A stretch of DNA of 64,000 bases from Hydractinia symbiolongicarpus (lineage: Eukaryota > Cnidaria > Hydrozoa > Anthoathecata > Hydractiniidae): the NCBI RefSeq assembly GCF_029227915.1, contig NC_079883.1, positions 10,292,001 through 10,356,000 of the forward strand, given 5' to 3'. Position numbers and translations under genes: made by a program. Positions 21,511 through 36,591 of this stretch are shown piece by piece (position 1 is the first letter of the stretch; each line of letters opens with the position of its first letter). The notes beneath the pieces are model-generated. The model did not search any database and was not told where the DNA came from. It saw only the letters and a list, made by a program, of their open reading frames with translations.

Positions 21511-21794
21511 GGTTAAAAATTTTTGCTACTTAACTTGTAAATAAGCATTAAACTGCAAGTCAAAACTTTTTGTTTATAAGTAAAAAAATCGGATCGAATT
21601 CGATCCGAAAACGCCGATACGCAATTTAATTGGTTAAAAAAAAAATCTTTTGTTTAATACTTAATTATGATTGGTTAAAAAAACATGATTTCGATCCTAT
21701 TTTTATGATGAAAAAACGAGTAAAGTTTATTTCGTTAACACTTACGTTAAATATTCGTACGTTTTTGTATTAACTTACAAATCAAATCGCAGTT

Positions 21795-22175
21795 ATGTCT
21801 GGACGTGGAAAAGGTGGAAAAGCTAAGGCTAAAGCCAAGACAAGATCCTCAAGAGCTGGACTTCAATTTCCAGTCGGTAGAGTGCATAGATTCCTTCGTA
21901 GAGGGCACTATGCTAACCGAATTGGATCTGGAGCACCAGTTTACTTAGCAGCCGTCTTGGAATATTTATCTGCTGAGATATTGGAGTTGGCTGGTAACGC
22001 AGCAAGAGACAACAAAAAAGCTAGGATTATTCCAAGACATTTACAATTGGCTGTTCGTAATGATGAAGAATTAAACAAACTTTTGAGCGGTGTAACCATT
22101 GCAGCTGGTGGTGTTTTGCCAAACATTCAAGCTGTCTTACTCCCAAAGAAGAACGACAAAGGACAGAAGAAGTAA
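21795..22175 (+). CDS. H2A: histone H2A, unit 4
   Basis: Protein identical to the copy at 4238. Confidence 0.99.
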   Translation: MSGRGKGGKAKAKAKTRSSRAGLQFPVGRVHRFLRRGHYANRIGSGAPVYLAAVLEYLSAEILELAGNAARDNKKARIIPRHLQLAVRNDEELNKLLSGVTIAAGGVLPNIQAVLLPKKNDKGQKK

Positions 22176-22372
22176 ACCGCTACACTCAGAAAACAACGGC
22201 TATTTTTATAGCCACACATCTTTAAAAAAACATTGTTTTTTTCACAAAACTATAACCTTAAAGTCTAATAGATAATCCATGCATACGCCTTGTCCTAAGT
22301 AACTCAAAGAAATTAAATAAAAAAATTTGATCACAACGTCAAAATAAATTGCACGTATTTGCACCTACTAAT

Positions 22373-22492
22373 GTCTACGGCCATACCACGATGAACACAC
22401 CCGTTCTCGTCTGATCACGGAAGTTAAGCATCGTCGGGCCGGGATAGTACTTGGATGGGGGACCGCCTGGGAACTCCCGGTGTCGTAGGCTT
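22373..22492 (+). rRNA. 5S: 5S ribosomal RNA, unit 4
   Basis: Same sequence as the copy at 4816. The spacer after it has a C to T change at 22701. Confidence 0.97.
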
Positions 22493-22820
22493 TTCATTTT
22501 CATTTGCTGTGATATATTTCTTGTTATAACAATTAAGGAACGTGGCGGTTGTTGAAAGTGTTTCCTATGACATTTTCCTACGACATTTTCAGGTGATAGT
22601 ACGAGAAAAAAGAGCTTTCAAATGCATACAAACTCGATCTATTGCCGATCATCCAATAACCCTGACGGAATGGCAAATAAAATAAAATTCCGCCGCCTTC
22701 TGAGGACTTATATCGCAATCACGTTTCGTAACAGCCAAGCGAGGTTTTACCTTAGCGTTTAAGTCACCACCGACATTTGGCCGCGCAACTTTTCTAAGCT
22801 CATTCATTTTGACTTAAGGA

Positions 22821-22984
22821 TGGGGCGAGCGCGGACGCAGGCCCCCACTACCAGAAATTGTACGGTCGAGTTACTGACGTTTGCAGTAATCGCAGAGGTC
22901 AGCCCAAGCGTAGTGCAATGCAAGAGCCTCACTCTGGAAGAAAACCCTCATTGATCAGTCTTTACTTCCCCGTCAGGTAAGTAT
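22821..22984 (-). ncRNA. U1: U1 snRNA, unit 4 (3' end variant)
   Basis: G to T at 22821 on the plus strand changes the last base of the predicted RNA (nt 164, C to A) and shortens the C run that closes stem-loop IV. The functional core is unchanged. Confidence 0.95.
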
Positions 22985-23174
22985 GAGTTGGAACTGCACC
23001 GTAGCATGAGGGTACCCTTCAAAGTTTGTTAATGCTTGTGGCTTGAGTGTGTTATAAACTGCCGTGTCGCGGGGCATAGGCTGTATTCTCCCCCAGTGTA
23101 CGCGTTTTGTTCCCGCCGTAGACTATGCAGAGTGCCGTCGGAAAGAGGACTGCTATTATTCTTTTATTGCTTAT

Positions 23175-23361
23175 GTGGGCCGCCATCGGTAATAGTGCAA
23201 CACCAAGGCAACCCGTGGTCACGGCGTGAATGAATCCACCTCCATGACCCAAGGCCAAAAATCAGATTAATATACTGACCATTCAGAGAATGGCCTACCA
23301 GATATTAAACTGATAAGAACAGATACTACACTTGATCTTAGCCATTAGGCCGAGAAGCGAT
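23175..23361 (-). ncRNA. U2: U2 snRNA, unit 4
   Basis: RNA sequence as in the copy at 5618. The promoter has one change beside the PSE-like element (C to T at 23401). Confidence 0.96.
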
Positions 23362-23683
23362 AAAGAACAAGCGTTGCCATGATAGGCATCGTCCACACAC
23401 TGTAACTGCTTGTGGAGCATGTCACGTTACTGTAAAGCTTACAACTGTCACCGCGTACGGATGGACGGCGACATAGTAAAAGTCACGGCTGTTGATTTAG
23501 CCGTAGGATGGAGAGCGACTGTAGCGAGTGGATGGTAACTTACATGAATGCTAACAAAGGCGACGATACTAAGTGCGTGATATTACTTTCCAATATGTCT
23601 GCGTACATTCCGTTTATCAACGCATTACGCCAGAACGTGCGCGCGCGTTACACAGTAGACCATGCAGCCGAAATGCGACAGTG

Positions 23684-23756
23684 CGACCCTGCCAGGAGTC
23701 GAACCTGGAATCCCCTGATTCGTAGTCAGATGCCTTATCCATTGGGCCACAGGGCC
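23684..23756 (-). tRNA. trnR-ACG: tRNA-Arg (ACG), unit 5
   Basis: Identical to the copy at 275. The distal T run downstream is shortened from TTTTT to TTTT by an A to G change near 23482. Confidence 0.95.
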
Positions 23757-24335
23757 ATGCTTATGACTTCGCCCCATCGTCATTTTGGCTTGCGCATTCG
23801 TTTTACTTACGACAGAATTCTTCGTGTTTGTAGCCATGAAAGAAAGGGACTTCTGTGAGTGAATTTTTTTACTGTGGTCTAATAAAAAAGTCGAAACGCA
23901 GTGCCCAATATATGAATTGCTCCTAATAGCCGGAAACAGGCCGTGTCGATGATGTAGGCCGACATACGCAACGCAAACCAAAGAACGCTTTATGAAAATC
24001 CTAACACGAGCGCGGAAGAAGCCCAAATTAACAGACTAGATGTAATGCTGAAGACCTCAAACTCCAGCAGCTTCTCTTGCAGACTATTGCGTCGTACTAC
24101 AAATAAAAATTAACATGCTTTCGCATAGTCGCGGCACCCAAAACGGACATTATACGATGTACAGAAACACACATTTCTGTTTTCGCGCCAAATCAATTCC
24201 CGGGAGTGGTACTTTTACGTCCGCATACTTCGCACCGTCTTAAATTATATCTCATTTACACGGTAATGTTTAGTATACTTCTACTGTGATAACAAGCATC
24301 GTTTATCGTTGGATTGTTGTAAGAAAACATTAAAA

Positions 24336-24887
24336 ATGAGTGAAGCAGCTTCTCCAAAGAAAATCGCACCCAAGAAGAAACCTGCTGCAAAGAAGACAGC
24401 TGATCACCCTAAATATGTGGACATGATCAAGGCTGCTATCGCTACCCTAAAGGAACGCGGTGGTTCATCTCGCCAAGCTATTACAAAATATATTCATGCA
24501 AATTACAAAGTTGCTGAAAACTCAGATCATCATCTGAAAATGGCTCTTAAACGAGGAGTAACATCAGGCGATTTGATTCAAACTAAAGGCACTGGTGCTT
24601 CTGGATCATTCAAGCTAGGTCAGGTAAAAAAAGAAAAACCTAAGAAAAAGGCCGCAGCAAAAAAGCCAACGGCAAAGAAGCCTACTGCAAAGAAAAGTAC
24701 ACCAAAAAAGAAGCCAGCAAAGAAGAGCACGCCAAAGAAAGCAGCAAAGAAGCCTGCCACAAAGAAAGCCTCGGCTAAGAAACCAGCAGCTAAGAAACCC
24801 ACAAAGAAGCCTGTTGCTAAAAAACCTGCAGCAAAGAAGGTCAAAAAGACTCCCAAAAAGGCAGCAAAGAAGACCGCAAAAAAATAA
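24336..24887 (+). CDS. H1: linker histone H1, unit 5
   Basis: Protein identical to the copy at 927. Confidence 0.98.
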   Translation: MSEAASPKKIAPKKKPAAKKTADHPKYVDMIKAAIATLKERGGSSRQAITKYIHANYKVAENSDHHLKMALKRGVTSGDLIQTKGTGASGSFKLGQVKKEKPKKKAAAKKPTAKKPTAKKSTPKKKPAKKSTPKKAAKKPATKKASAKKPAAKKPTKKPVAKKPAAKKVKKTPKKAAKKTAKK

Positions 24888-25248
24888 TTTGTGTGTATCT
24901 GGCTATTACATTAACAAACGGCTATTTTTATAGCCACACATTTACAAAAAAACATTATCTTGGTACAAAGTTAAACTTGTTTAAGTCACTTAAACAGTTA
25001 AAAAAGAGTAAATTTAAGATTAGATTCCCTAAGTTTAAGTATTTTCGTTTTTAAATTTCTTATTTTCTTGCTTTTACTTTTCTTGCCCTTCATATTTTTA
25101 ACATTGTCAAACTTTATGTAGCATAAAATTTTTATGTAGCATAAAATTTAAACAGAAAGCAGGACAAAGTTTGATATAAAAAGCTAGCCGTAATATTTTT
25201 TATGGATGTGTGGCTATAAAAATAGCCGTTTTTTGTTTGGTAAGATGC

Positions 25249-25662
<414 letters not shown>

Positions 25663-26140
25663 TTAAGAAGTCGATGTAGTACGGATACACAAGACGGTCT
25701 AAAATGCACTATCGCGCCAAAGTTTTATTTCTCATATTGATTGACAGCTAAGGTTCAAAACAAACCATTTGATTGGTGCTAAGAAAGTAATTTCTGATTG
25801 GCTGCATAATGACATTACGCTCATTACTTTAACATTTTTATAAAATCTGTGTTTTTTGGCTACGGGAAAACGGCTGTATCTTCTGATACACAAAAGCTTT
25901 TGACTTTTTTTTTTTTTAGTAAGTAGCAGAAGGTTTGGCGAATTCCAACGATGCCAAATTTATTGCCTTACTGAAACATTAAGACCACGAATTTTTAAAA
26001 AAACTACAGTTTTACTTAAAAAAATGTACAAAATGTTCGGAACATTTTGTAATGACGCAACTCTATTGGTTAATTAGGGTGTTTCCACGAGCAGTAGGTA
26101 ATTTTATGGCCTCTTTTTAAAGCTGTCTGAATTCTGTTAA

Positions 26141-26497
<357 letters not shown>

Positions 26498-26957
26498 GCG
26501 TTGTCATTGCTCAACAAAAACGGCTATTTTTATAGCCACAAATCTTTTAAAACATTACTTTGTGCACGCTTCCAAATTACACAATGTGTAAAGTCTTGTC
26601 ACAGTTACATTTATTGCTATACGATACTATGTCATATATGACACAAAAAAAATTTAGAAATACTTTGTAGGGTTAATTTGCCTGGGAGTGTTTCCGTGAA
26701 AAGCTGGGTTAAGTTAAATGTAAGCAATAACATGGATCAATGTACTTGTCTTTTCTGCAAGTACAGCTAATAATACGTATGAAAAGTGAAGCTAATCCAC
26801 ACACACATGGGGAAGTATTTTAAATGTAGGCTAGTGTTCTTAAGCACATTATTTAGAAGTTTTATTAACTTCGGTTAACTTGTAGTGACGCCAAGTAAAT
26901 GTTTTTTTAAAGATGTGTGGTCTTAAAAAAGACCGTTTGTGTTTGGTAGACGTTGGT

Positions 26958-27362
26958 TTACTTGCTGCTTGTGTATTTTGTGACGGCTTTTGTTCCTTCA
27001 CTGACTGCGTGTTTTGCAAGTTCTCCAGGCAAGAGAAGACGTACTGCGGTTTGAATTTCACGAGAAGAGATGGTCGACTTTTTGTTTTGAAGAGCCAAAC
27101 GCAAAGCTTCGGAAGCAATGCGCTCAAAGATGTCGTTGACAAATGAGTTCATGATGCTCATAGCTTTGCTTGAAACTCCGACATCTGGGTGAACTTGTTT
27201 CAAAACATTGTAGATGTAAATAGCATAACTTTCCTTTCTCTTTCTCTTGCGTTTCTTTTCACCAGTTCCACCAATCTTTCCTCCTTTTTTGCCGGCTCTT
27301 TTTTCACCTTTCTTGGCTACTTTAGGTGCCTGTTTTCCTCCTTTAGCTGCTGCGTCAGACAT
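26958..27362 (-). CDS. H2B: histone H2B, unit 5 (Ser87Leu)
   Basis: G to A at 27103 on the plus strand turns codon 87 from TCG to TTG, so Ser becomes Leu in the EASRLA helix of the histone fold. This Ser is strongly conserved in H2B. Only this copy carries the change. Confidence 0.98.
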   Translation of the reverse strand: MSDAAAKGGKQAPKVAKKGEKRAGKKGGKIGGTGEKKRKRKRKESYAIYIYNVLKQVHPDVGVSSKAMSIMNSFVNDIFERIASEALRLALQNKKSTISSREIQTAVRLLLPGELAKHAVSEGTKAVTKYTSSK

Positions 27363-27646
27363 GGTTAAAAATTTTTGCTACTTAACTTGTAAATAAGCAT
27401 TAAACTGCAAGTCAAAACTTTTTGTTTATAAGTAAAAAAATCGGATCGAATTCGATCCGAAAACGCCGATACGCAATTTAATTGGTTAAAAAAAAAATCT
27501 TTTGTTTAATACTTAATTATGATTGGTTAAAAAAACATGATTTCGATCCTATTTTTATGATGAAAAAACGAGTAAAGTTTATTTCGTTAACACTTACGTT
27601 AAATATTCGTACGTTTTTGTATTAACTTACAAATCAAATCGCAGTT

Positions 27647-28027
27647 ATGTCTGGACGTGGAAAAGGTGGAAAAGCTAAGGCTAAAGCCAAGACAAGATCC
27701 TCAAGAGCTGGACTTCAATTTCCAGTCGGTAGAGTGCATAGATTCCTTCGTAGAGGGCACTATGCTAACCGAATTGGATCTGGAGCACCAGTTTACTTAG
27801 CAGCCGTCTTGGAATATTTATCTGCTGAGATATTGGAGTTGGCTGGTAACGCAGCAAGAGACAACAAAAAAGCTAGGATTATTCCAAGACATTTACAATT
27901 GGCTGTTCGTAATGATGAAGAATTAAACAAACTTTTGAGCGGTGTAACCATTGCAGCTGGTGGTGTTTTGCCAAACATTCAAGCTGTCTTACTCCCAAAG
28001 AAGAACGACAAAGGACAGAAGAAGTAA
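27647..28027 (+). CDS. H2A: histone H2A, unit 5
   Basis: Protein identical to the copy at 4238. Confidence 0.99.
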   Translation: MSGRGKGGKAKAKAKTRSSRAGLQFPVGRVHRFLRRGHYANRIGSGAPVYLAAVLEYLSAEILELAGNAARDNKKARIIPRHLQLAVRNDEELNKLLSGVTIAAGGVLPNIQAVLLPKKNDKGQKK

Positions 28028-28224
28028 ACCGCTACACTCAGAAAACAACGGCTATTTTTATAGCCACACATCTTTAAAAAAACATTGTTTTTTTCACAAA
28101 ACTATAACCTTAAAGTCTAATAGATAATCCATGCATACGCCTTGTCCTAAGTAACTCAAAGAAATTAAATAAAAAAATTTGATCACAACGTCAAAATAAA
28201 TTGCACGTATTTGCACCTACTAAT

Positions 28225-28344
28225 GTCTACGGCCATACCACGATGAACACACCCGTTCTCGTCTGATCACGGAAGTTAAGCATCGTCGGGCCGGGATAGT
28301 ACTTGGATGGGGGACCGCCTGGGAACTCCCGGTGTCGTAGGCTT
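28225..28344 (+). rRNA. 5S: 5S ribosomal RNA, unit 5
   Basis: Same sequence as the copy at 4816. Confidence 0.97.
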
Positions 28345-28672
28345 TTCATTTTCATTTGCTGTGATATATTTCTTGTTATAACAATTAAGGAACGTGGCGG
28401 TTGTTGAAAGTGTTTCCTATGACATTTTCCTACGACATTTTCAGGTGATAGTACGAGAAAAAAGAGCTTTCAAATGCATACAAACTCGATCTATTGCCGA
28501 TCATCCAATAACCCTGACGGAATGGCAAATAAAATAAAATTCCGCCGCCTTCCGAGGACTTATATCGCAATCACGTTTCGTAACAGCCAAGCGAGGTTTT
28601 ACCTTAGCGTTTAAGTCACCACCGACATTTGGCCGCGCAACTTTTCTAAGCTCATTCATTTTGACTTAAGGA

Positions 28673-28836
28673 GGGGGCGAGCGCGGACGCAGGCCCCCAC
28701 TACCAGAAATTGTACGGTCGAGTTACTGACGTTTGCAGTAATCGCAGAGGTCAGCCCAAGCGTAGTGCAATGCAAGAGCCTCACTCTGGAAGAAAACCCT
28801 CATTGATCAGTCTTTACTTCCCCGTCAGGTAAGTAT
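28673..28836 (-). ncRNA. U1: U1 snRNA, unit 5
   Basis: Same sequence as the copy at 5264. Confidence 0.96.
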
Positions 28837-29026
28837 GAGTTGGAACTGCACCGTAGCATGAGGGTACCCTTCAAAGTTTGTTAATGCTTGTGGCTTGAGT
28901 GTGTTATAAACTGCCGTGTCGCGGGGCATAGGCTGTATTCTCCCCCAGTGTACGCGTTTTGTTCCCGCCGTAGACTATGCAGAGTGCCGTCGGAAAGAGG
29001 ACTGCTATTATTCTTTTATTGCTTAT

Positions 29027-29213
29027 GTGGGCCGCCATCGGTAATAGTGCAACACCAAGGCAACCCGTGGTCACGGCGTGAATGAATCCACCTCCATGAC
29101 CCAAGGCCAAAAATCAGATTAATATACTGACCATTCAGAGAATGGCCTACCAGATATTAAACTGATAAGAACAGATACTACACTTGATCTTAGCCATTAG
29201 GCCGAGAAGCGAT
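29027..29213 (-). ncRNA. U2: U2 snRNA, unit 5
   Basis: Same sequence as the copy at 5618. Confidence 0.96.
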
Positions 29214-29535
29214 AAAGAACAAGCGTTGCCATGATAGGCATCGTCCACACACCGTAACTGCTTGTGGAGCATGTCACGTTACTGTAAAGCTTACAACTGT
29301 CACCGCGTACGGATGGACGGCGACATAGTAAAAATCACGGCTGTTGATTTAGCCGTAGGATGGAGAGCGACTGTAGCGAGTGGATGGTAACTTACATGAA
29401 TGCTAACAAAGGCGACGATACTAAGTGCGTGATATTACTTTCCAATATGTCTGCGTACATTCCGTTTATCAACGCATTACGCCAGAACGTGCGCGCGCGT
29501 TACACAGTAGACCATGCAGCCGAAATGCGACAGTG

Positions 29536-29608
29536 CGACCCTGCCAGGAGTCGAACCTGGAATCCCCTGATTCGTAGTCAGATGCCTTATCCATTGGGCC
29601 ACAGGGCC
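29536..29608 (-). tRNA. trnR-ACG: tRNA-Arg (ACG), unit 6
   Basis: Identical to the copy at 275. Confidence 0.95.
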
Positions 29609-30187
29609 ATGCTTATGACTTCGCCCCATCGTCATTTTGGCTTGCGCATTCGTTTTACTTACGACAGAATTCTTCGTGTTTGTAGCCATGAAAGAAAGGG
29701 ACTTCTGTGAGTGAATTTTTTTACTGTGGTCTAATAAAAAAGTCGAAACGCAGTGCCCAATATATGAATTGCTCCTAATAGCCGGAAACAGGCCGTGTCG
29801 ATGATGTAGGCCGACATACGCAACGCAAACCAAAGAACGCTTTATGAAAATCCTAACACGAGCGCGGAAGAAGCCCAAATTAACAGACTAGATGTAATGC
29901 TGAAGACCTCAAACTCCAGCAGCTTCTCTTGCAGACTATTGCGTCGTACTACAAATAAAAATTAACATGCTTTCGCATAGTCGCGGCACCCAAAACGGAC
30001 ATTATACGATGTACAGAAACACACATTTCTGTTTTCGCGCCAAATCAATTCCCGGGAGTGGTACTTTTACGTCCGCATACTTCGCACCGTCTTAAATTAT
30101 ATCTCATTTACACGGTAATGTTTAGTATACTTCTACTGTGATAACAAGCATCGTTTATCGTTGGATTGTTGTAAGAAAACATTAAAA

Positions 30188-30739
30188 ATGAGTGAAGCAG
30201 CTTCTCCAAAGAAAATCGCACCCAAGAAGAAACCTGCTGCAAAGAAGACAGCTGATCACCCTAAATATGTGGACATGATCAAGGCTGCTATCGCTACCCT
30301 AAAGGAACGCGGTGGTTCATCTCGCCAAGCTATTACAAAATATATTCATGCAAATTACAAAGTTGCTGAAAACTCAGATCATCATCTGAAAATGGCTCTT
30401 AAACGAGGAGTAACATCAGGCGATTTGATTCAAACTAAAGGCACTGGTGCTTCTGGATCATTCAAGCTAGGTCAGGTAAAAAAAGAAAAACCTAAGAAAA
30501 AGGCCGCAGCAAAAAAGCCAACGGCAAAGAAGCCTACTGCAAAGAAAAGTACACCAAAAAAGAAGCCAGCAAAGAAGAGCACGCCAAAGAAAGCAGCAAA
30601 GAAGCCTGCCACAAAGAAAGCCTCGGCTAAGAAACCAGCAGCTAAGAAACCCACAAAGAAGCCTGTTGCTAAAAAACCTGCAGCAAAGAAGGTCAAAAAG
30701 ACTCCCAAAAAGGCAGCAAAGAAGACCGCAAAAAAATAA
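30188..30739 (+). CDS. H1: linker histone H1, unit 6
   Basis: Protein identical to the copy at 927. Confidence 0.98.
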   Translation: MSEAASPKKIAPKKKPAAKKTADHPKYVDMIKAAIATLKERGGSSRQAITKYIHANYKVAENSDHHLKMALKRGVTSGDLIQTKGTGASGSFKLGQVKKEKPKKKAAAKKPTAKKPTAKKSTPKKKPAKKSTPKKAAKKPATKKASAKKPAAKKPTKKPVAKKPAAKKVKKTPKKAAKKTAKK

Positions 30740-31100
30740 TTTGTGTGTATCTGGCTATTACATTAACAAACGGCTATTTTTATAGCCACACATTTACAAA
30801 AAAACATTATCTTGGTACAAAGTTAAACTTGTTTAAGTCACTTAAACAGTTAAAAAAGAGTAAATTTAAGATTAGATTCCCTAAGTTTAAGTATTTTCGT
30901 TTTTAAATTTCTTATTTTCTTGCTTTTACTTTTCTTGCCCTTCATATTTTTAACATTGTCAAACTTTATGTAGCATAAAATTTTTATGTAGCATAAAATT
31001 TAAACAGAAAGCAGGACAAAGTTTGATATAAAAAGCTAGCCGTAATATTTTTTATGGATGTGTGGCTATAAAAATAGCCGTTTTTTGTTTGGTAAGATGC

Positions 31101-31514
<414 letters not shown>

Positions 31515-31992
31515 TTAAGAAGTCGATGTAGTACGGATACACAAGACGGTCTAAAATGCACTATCGCGCCAAAGTTTTATTTCTCATATTGATTGACAGC
31601 TAAGGTTCAAAACAAACCATTTGATTGGTGCTAAGAAAGTAATTTCTGATTGGCTGCATAATGACATTACGCTCATTACTTTAACATTTTTATAAAATCT
31701 GTGTTTTTTGGCTACGGGAAAACGGCTGTATCTTCTGATACACAAAAGCTTTTGACTTTTTTTTTTTTTAGTAAGTAGCAGAAGGTTTGGCGAATTCCAA
31801 CGATGCCAAATTTATTGCCTTACTGAAACATTAAGACCACGAATTTTTAAAAAAACTACAGTTTTACTTAAAAAAATGTACAAAATGTTCGGAACATTTT
31901 GTAATGACGCAACTCTATTGGTTAATTAGGGTGTTTCCACGAGCAGTAGGTAATTTTATGGCCTCTTTTTAAAGCTGTCTGAATTCTGTTAA

Positions 31993-32349
<357 letters not shown>

Positions 32350-32809
32350 GCGTTGTCATTGCTCAACAAAAACGGCTATTTTTATAGCCACAAATCTTTT
32401 AAAACATTACTTTGTGCACGCTTCCAAATTACACAATGTGTAAAGTCTTGTCACAGTTACATTTATTGCTATACGATACTATGTCATATATGACACAAAA
32501 AAAATTTAGAAATACTTTGTAGGGTTAATTTGCCTGGGAGTGTTTCCGTGAAAAGCTGGGTTAAGTTAAATGTAAGCAATAACATGGATCAATGTACTTG
32601 TCTTTTCTGCAAGTACAGCTAATAATACGTATGAAAAGTGAAGCTAATCCACACACACATGGGGAAGTATTTTAAATGTAGGCTAGTGTTCTTAAGCACA
32701 TTATTTAGAAGTTTTATTAACTTCGGTTAACTTGTAGTGACGCCAAGTAAATGTTTTTTTAAAGATGTGTGGTCTTAAAAAAGACCGTTTGTGTTTGGTA
32801 GACGTTGGT

Positions 32810-33214
32810 TTACTTGCTGCTTGTGTATTTTGTGACGGCTTTTGTTCCTTCACTGACTGCGTGTTTTGCAAGTTCTCCAGGCAAGAGAAGACGTACTGCG
32901 GTTTGAATTTCACGAGAAGAGATGGTCGACTTTTTGTTTTGAAGAGCCAAACGCGAAGCTTCGGAAGCAATGCGCTCAAAGATGTCGTTGACAAATGAGT
33001 TCATGATGCTCATAGCTTTGCTTGAAACTCCGACATCTGGGTGAACTTGTTTCAAAACATTGTAGATGTAAATAGCATAACTTTCCTTTCTCTTTCTCTT
33101 GCGTTTCTTTTCACCAGTTCCACCAATCTTTCCTCCTTTTTTGCCGGCTCTTTTTTCACCTTTCTTGGCTACTTTAGGTGCCTGTTTTCCTCCTTTAGCT
33201 GCTGCGTCAGACAT
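32810..33214 (-). CDS. H2B: histone H2B, unit 6
   Basis: Protein identical to the copy at 3549. This is the last H2B before the short unit; the next is at 42462. Confidence 0.99.
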   Translation of the reverse strand: MSDAAAKGGKQAPKVAKKGEKRAGKKGGKIGGTGEKKRKRKRKESYAIYIYNVLKQVHPDVGVSSKAMSIMNSFVNDIFERIASEASRLALQNKKSTISSREIQTAVRLLLPGELAKHAVSEGTKAVTKYTSSK

Positions 33215-33498
33215 GGTTAAAAATTTTTGCTACTTAACTTGTAAATAAGCATTAAACTGCAAGTCAAAACTTTTTGTTTATAAGTAAAAAAATCGGATCG
33301 AATTCGATCCGAAAACGCCGATACGCAATTTAATTGGTTAAAAAAAAAATCTTTTGTTTAATACTTAATTATGATTGGTTAAAAAAACATGATTTCGATC
33401 CTATTTTTATGATGAAAAAACGAGTAAAGTTTATTTCGTTAACACTTACGTTAAATATTCGTACGTTTTTGTATTAACTTACAAATCAAATCGCAGTT

Positions 33499-33879
33499 AT
33501 GTCTGGACGTGGAAAAGGTGGAAAAGCTAAGGCTAAAGCCAAGACAAGATCCTCAAGAGCTGGACTTCAATTTCCAGTCGGTAGAGTGCATAGATTCCTT
33601 CGTAGAGGGCACTATGCTAACCGAATTGGATCTGGAGCACCAGTTTACTTAGCAGCCGTCTTGGAATATTTATCTGCTGAGATATTGGAGTTGGCTGGTA
33701 ACGCAGCAAGAGACAACAAAAAAGCTAGGATTATTCCAAGACATTTACAATTGGCTGTTCGTAATGATGAAGAATTAAACAAACTTTTGAGCGGTGTAAC
33801 CATTGCAGCTGGTGGTGTTTTGCCAAACATTCAAGCTGTCTTACTCCCAAAGAAGAACGACAAAGGACAGAAGAAGTAA
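33499..33879 (+). CDS. H2A: histone H2A, unit 6
   Basis: Protein identical to the copy at 4238. The next H2A is 9.6 kb away at 43150. Confidence 0.99.
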   Translation: MSGRGKGGKAKAKAKTRSSRAGLQFPVGRVHRFLRRGHYANRIGSGAPVYLAAVLEYLSAEILELAGNAARDNKKARIIPRHLQLAVRNDEELNKLLSGVTIAAGGVLPNIQAVLLPKKNDKGQKK

Positions 33880-34076
33880 ACCGCTACACTCAGAAAACAA
33901 CGGCTATTTTTATAGCCACACATCTTTAAAAAAACATTGTTTTTTTCACAAAACTATAACCTTAAAGTCTAATAGATAATCCATGCATACGCCTTGTCCT
34001 AAGTAACTCAAAGAAATTAAATAAAAAAATTTGATCACAACGTCAAAATAAATTGCACGTATTTGCACCTACTAAT

Positions 34077-34196
34077 GTCTACGGCCATACCACGATGAAC
34101 ACACCCGTTCTCGTCTGATCACGGAAGTTAAGCATCGTCGGGCCGGGATAGTACTTGGATGGGGGACCGCCTGGGAACTCCCGGTGTCGTAGGCTT
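34077..34196 (+). rRNA. 5S: 5S ribosomal RNA, unit 6
   Basis: Same sequence as the copy at 4816. The short unit that follows has no 5S gene. Confidence 0.97.
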
Positions 34197-34524
34197 TTCA
34201 TTTTCATTTGCTGTGATATATTTCTTGTTATAACAATTAAGGAACGTGGCGGTTGTTGAAAGTGTTTCCTATGACATTTTCCTACGACATTTTCAGGTGA
34301 TAGTACGAGAAAAAAGAGCTTTCAAATGCATACAAACTCGATCTATTGCCGATCATCCAATAACCCTGACGGAATGGCAAATAAAATAAAATTCCGCCGC
34401 CTTCCGAGGACTTATATCGCAATCACGTTTCGTAACAGCCAAGCGAGGTTTTACCTTAGCGTTTAAGTCACCACCGACATTTGGCCGCGCAACTTTTCTA
34501 AGCTCATTCATTTTGACTTAAGGA

Positions 34525-34688
34525 GGGGGCGAGCGCGGACGCAGGCCCCCACTACCAGAAATTGTACGGTCGAGTTACTGACGTTTGCAGTAATCGCAGA
34601 GGTCAGCCCAAGCGTAGTGCAATGCAAGAGCCTCACTCTGGAAGAAAACCCTCATTGATCAGTCTTTACTTCCCCGTCAGGTAAGTAT
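34525..34688 (-). ncRNA. U1: U1 snRNA, unit 6
   Basis: Same sequence as the copy at 5264. It belongs to the first copy of the 3.8-kb duplicated segment. Confidence 0.96.
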
Positions 34689-34878
34689 GAGTTGGAACTG
34701 CACCGTAGCATGAGGGTACCCTTCAAAGTTTGTTAATGCTTGTGGCTTGAGTGTGTTATAAACTGCCGTGTCGCGGGGCATAGGCTGTATTCTCCCCCAG
34801 TGTACGCGTTTTGTTCCCGCCGTAGACTATGCAGAGTGCCGTCGGAAAGAGGACTGCTATTATTCTTTTATTGCTTAT

Positions 34879-35065
34879 GTGGGCCGCCATCGGTAATAGT
34901 GCAACACCAAGGCAACCCGTGGTCACGGCGTGAATGAATCCACCTCCATGACCCAAGGCCAAAAATCAAATTAATATACTGACCATTCAGAGAATGGCCT
35001 ACCAGATATTAAACTGATAAGAACAGATACTACACTTGATCTTAGCCATTAGGCCGAGAAGCGAT
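34879..35065 (-). ncRNA. U2: U2 snRNA, unit 6 (nt 97 variant)
   Basis: G to A at 34969 on the plus strand changes nt 97 from C to T, immediately before the Sm site. The only other copy with this change is at 38679. Confidence 0.95.
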
Positions 35066-35387
35066 AAAGAACAAGCGTTGCCATGATAGGCATCGTCCAC
35101 ACACCGTAACTGCTTGTGGAGCATGTCACGTTACTGTAAAGCTTACAACTGTCACCGCGTACGGATGGACGGCGACATAGTAAAAATCACGGCTGTTGAT
35201 TTAGCCGTAGGATGGAGAGCGACTGTAGCGAGTGGATGGTAACTTACATGAATGCTAACAAAGGCGACGATACTAAGTGCGTGATATTACTTTCCAATAT
35301 GTCTGCGTACATTCCGTTTATCAACGCATTACGCCAGAACGTGCGCGCGCGTTACACAGTAGACCATGCAGCCGAAATGCGACAGTG

Positions 35388-35460
35388 CGACCCTGCCAGG
35401 AGTCGAACCTGGAATCCCCTGATTCGTAGTCAGATGCCTTATCCATTGGGCCACAGGGCC
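35388..35460 (-). tRNA. trnR-ACG: tRNA-Arg (ACG), unit 7 (short)
   Basis: Identical to the copy at 275. Confidence 0.95.
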
Positions 35461-36039
35461 ATGCTTATGACTTCGCCCCATCGTCATTTTGGCTTGCGCA
35501 TTCGTTTTACTTACGACAGAATTCTTCGTGTTTGTAGCCATGAAAGAAAGGGACTTCTGTGAGTGAATTTTTTTACTGTGGTCTAATAAAAAAGTCGAAA
35601 CGCAGTGCCCAATATATGAATTGCTCCTAATAGCCGGAAACAGGCCGTGTCGATGATGTAGGCCGACATACGCAACGCAAACCAAAGAACGCTTTATGAA
35701 AATCCTAACACGAGCGCGGAAGAAGCCCAAATTAACAGACTAGATGTAATGCTGAAGACCTCAAACTCCAGCAGCTTCTCTTGCAGACTATTGCGTCGTA
35801 CTACAAATAAAAATTAACATGCTTTCGCATAGTCGCGGCACCCAAAACGGACATTATACGATGTACAGAAACACACATTTCTGTTTTCGCGCCAAATCAA
35901 TTCCCGGGAGTGGTACTTTTACGTCCGCATACTTCGCACCGTCTTAAATTATATCTCATTTACACGGTAATGTTTAGTATACTTCTACTGTGATAACAAG
36001 CATCGTTTATCGTTGGATTGTTGTAAGAAAACATTAAAA

Positions 36040-36591
36040 ATGAGTGAAGCAGCTTCTCCAAAGAAAATCGCACCCAAGAAGAAACCTGCTGCAAAGAAGA
36101 CAGCTGATCACCCTAAATATGTGGACATGATCAAGGCTGCTATCGCTACCCTAAAGGAACGCGGTGGTTCATCTCGCCAAGCTATTACAAAATATATTCA
36201 TGCAAATTACAAAGTTGCTGAAAACTCAGATCATCATCTGAAAATGGCTCTTAAACGAGGAGTAACATCAGGCGATTTGATTCAAACTAAAGGCACTGGT
36301 GCTTCTGGATCATTCAAGCTAGGTCAGGTAAAAAAAGAAAAACCTAAGAAAAAGGCCGCAGCAAAAAAGCCAACGGCAAAGAAGCCTACTGCAAAGAAAA
36401 GTACACCAAAAAAGAAGCCAGCAAAGAAGAGCACGCCAAAGAAAGCAGCAAAGAAGCCTGCCACAAAGAAAGCCTCGGCTAAGAAACCAGCAGCTAAGAA
36501 ACCCACAAAGAAGCCTGTTGCTAAAAAACCTGCAGCAAAGAAGGTCAAAAAGACTCCCAAAAAGGCAGCAAAGAAGACCGCAAAAAAATAA
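36040..36591 (+). CDS. H1: linker histone H1, unit 7 (short)
   Basis: Protein identical to the copy at 927; stem-loop at 36624-36639. Confidence 0.98.
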   Translation: MSEAASPKKIAPKKKPAAKKTADHPKYVDMIKAAIATLKERGGSSRQAITKYIHANYKVAENSDHHLKMALKRGVTSGDLIQTKGTGASGSFKLGQVKKEKPKKKAAAKKPTAKKPTAKKSTPKKKPAKKSTPKKAAKKPATKKASAKKPAAKKPTKKPVAKKPAAKKVKKTPKKAAKKTAKK

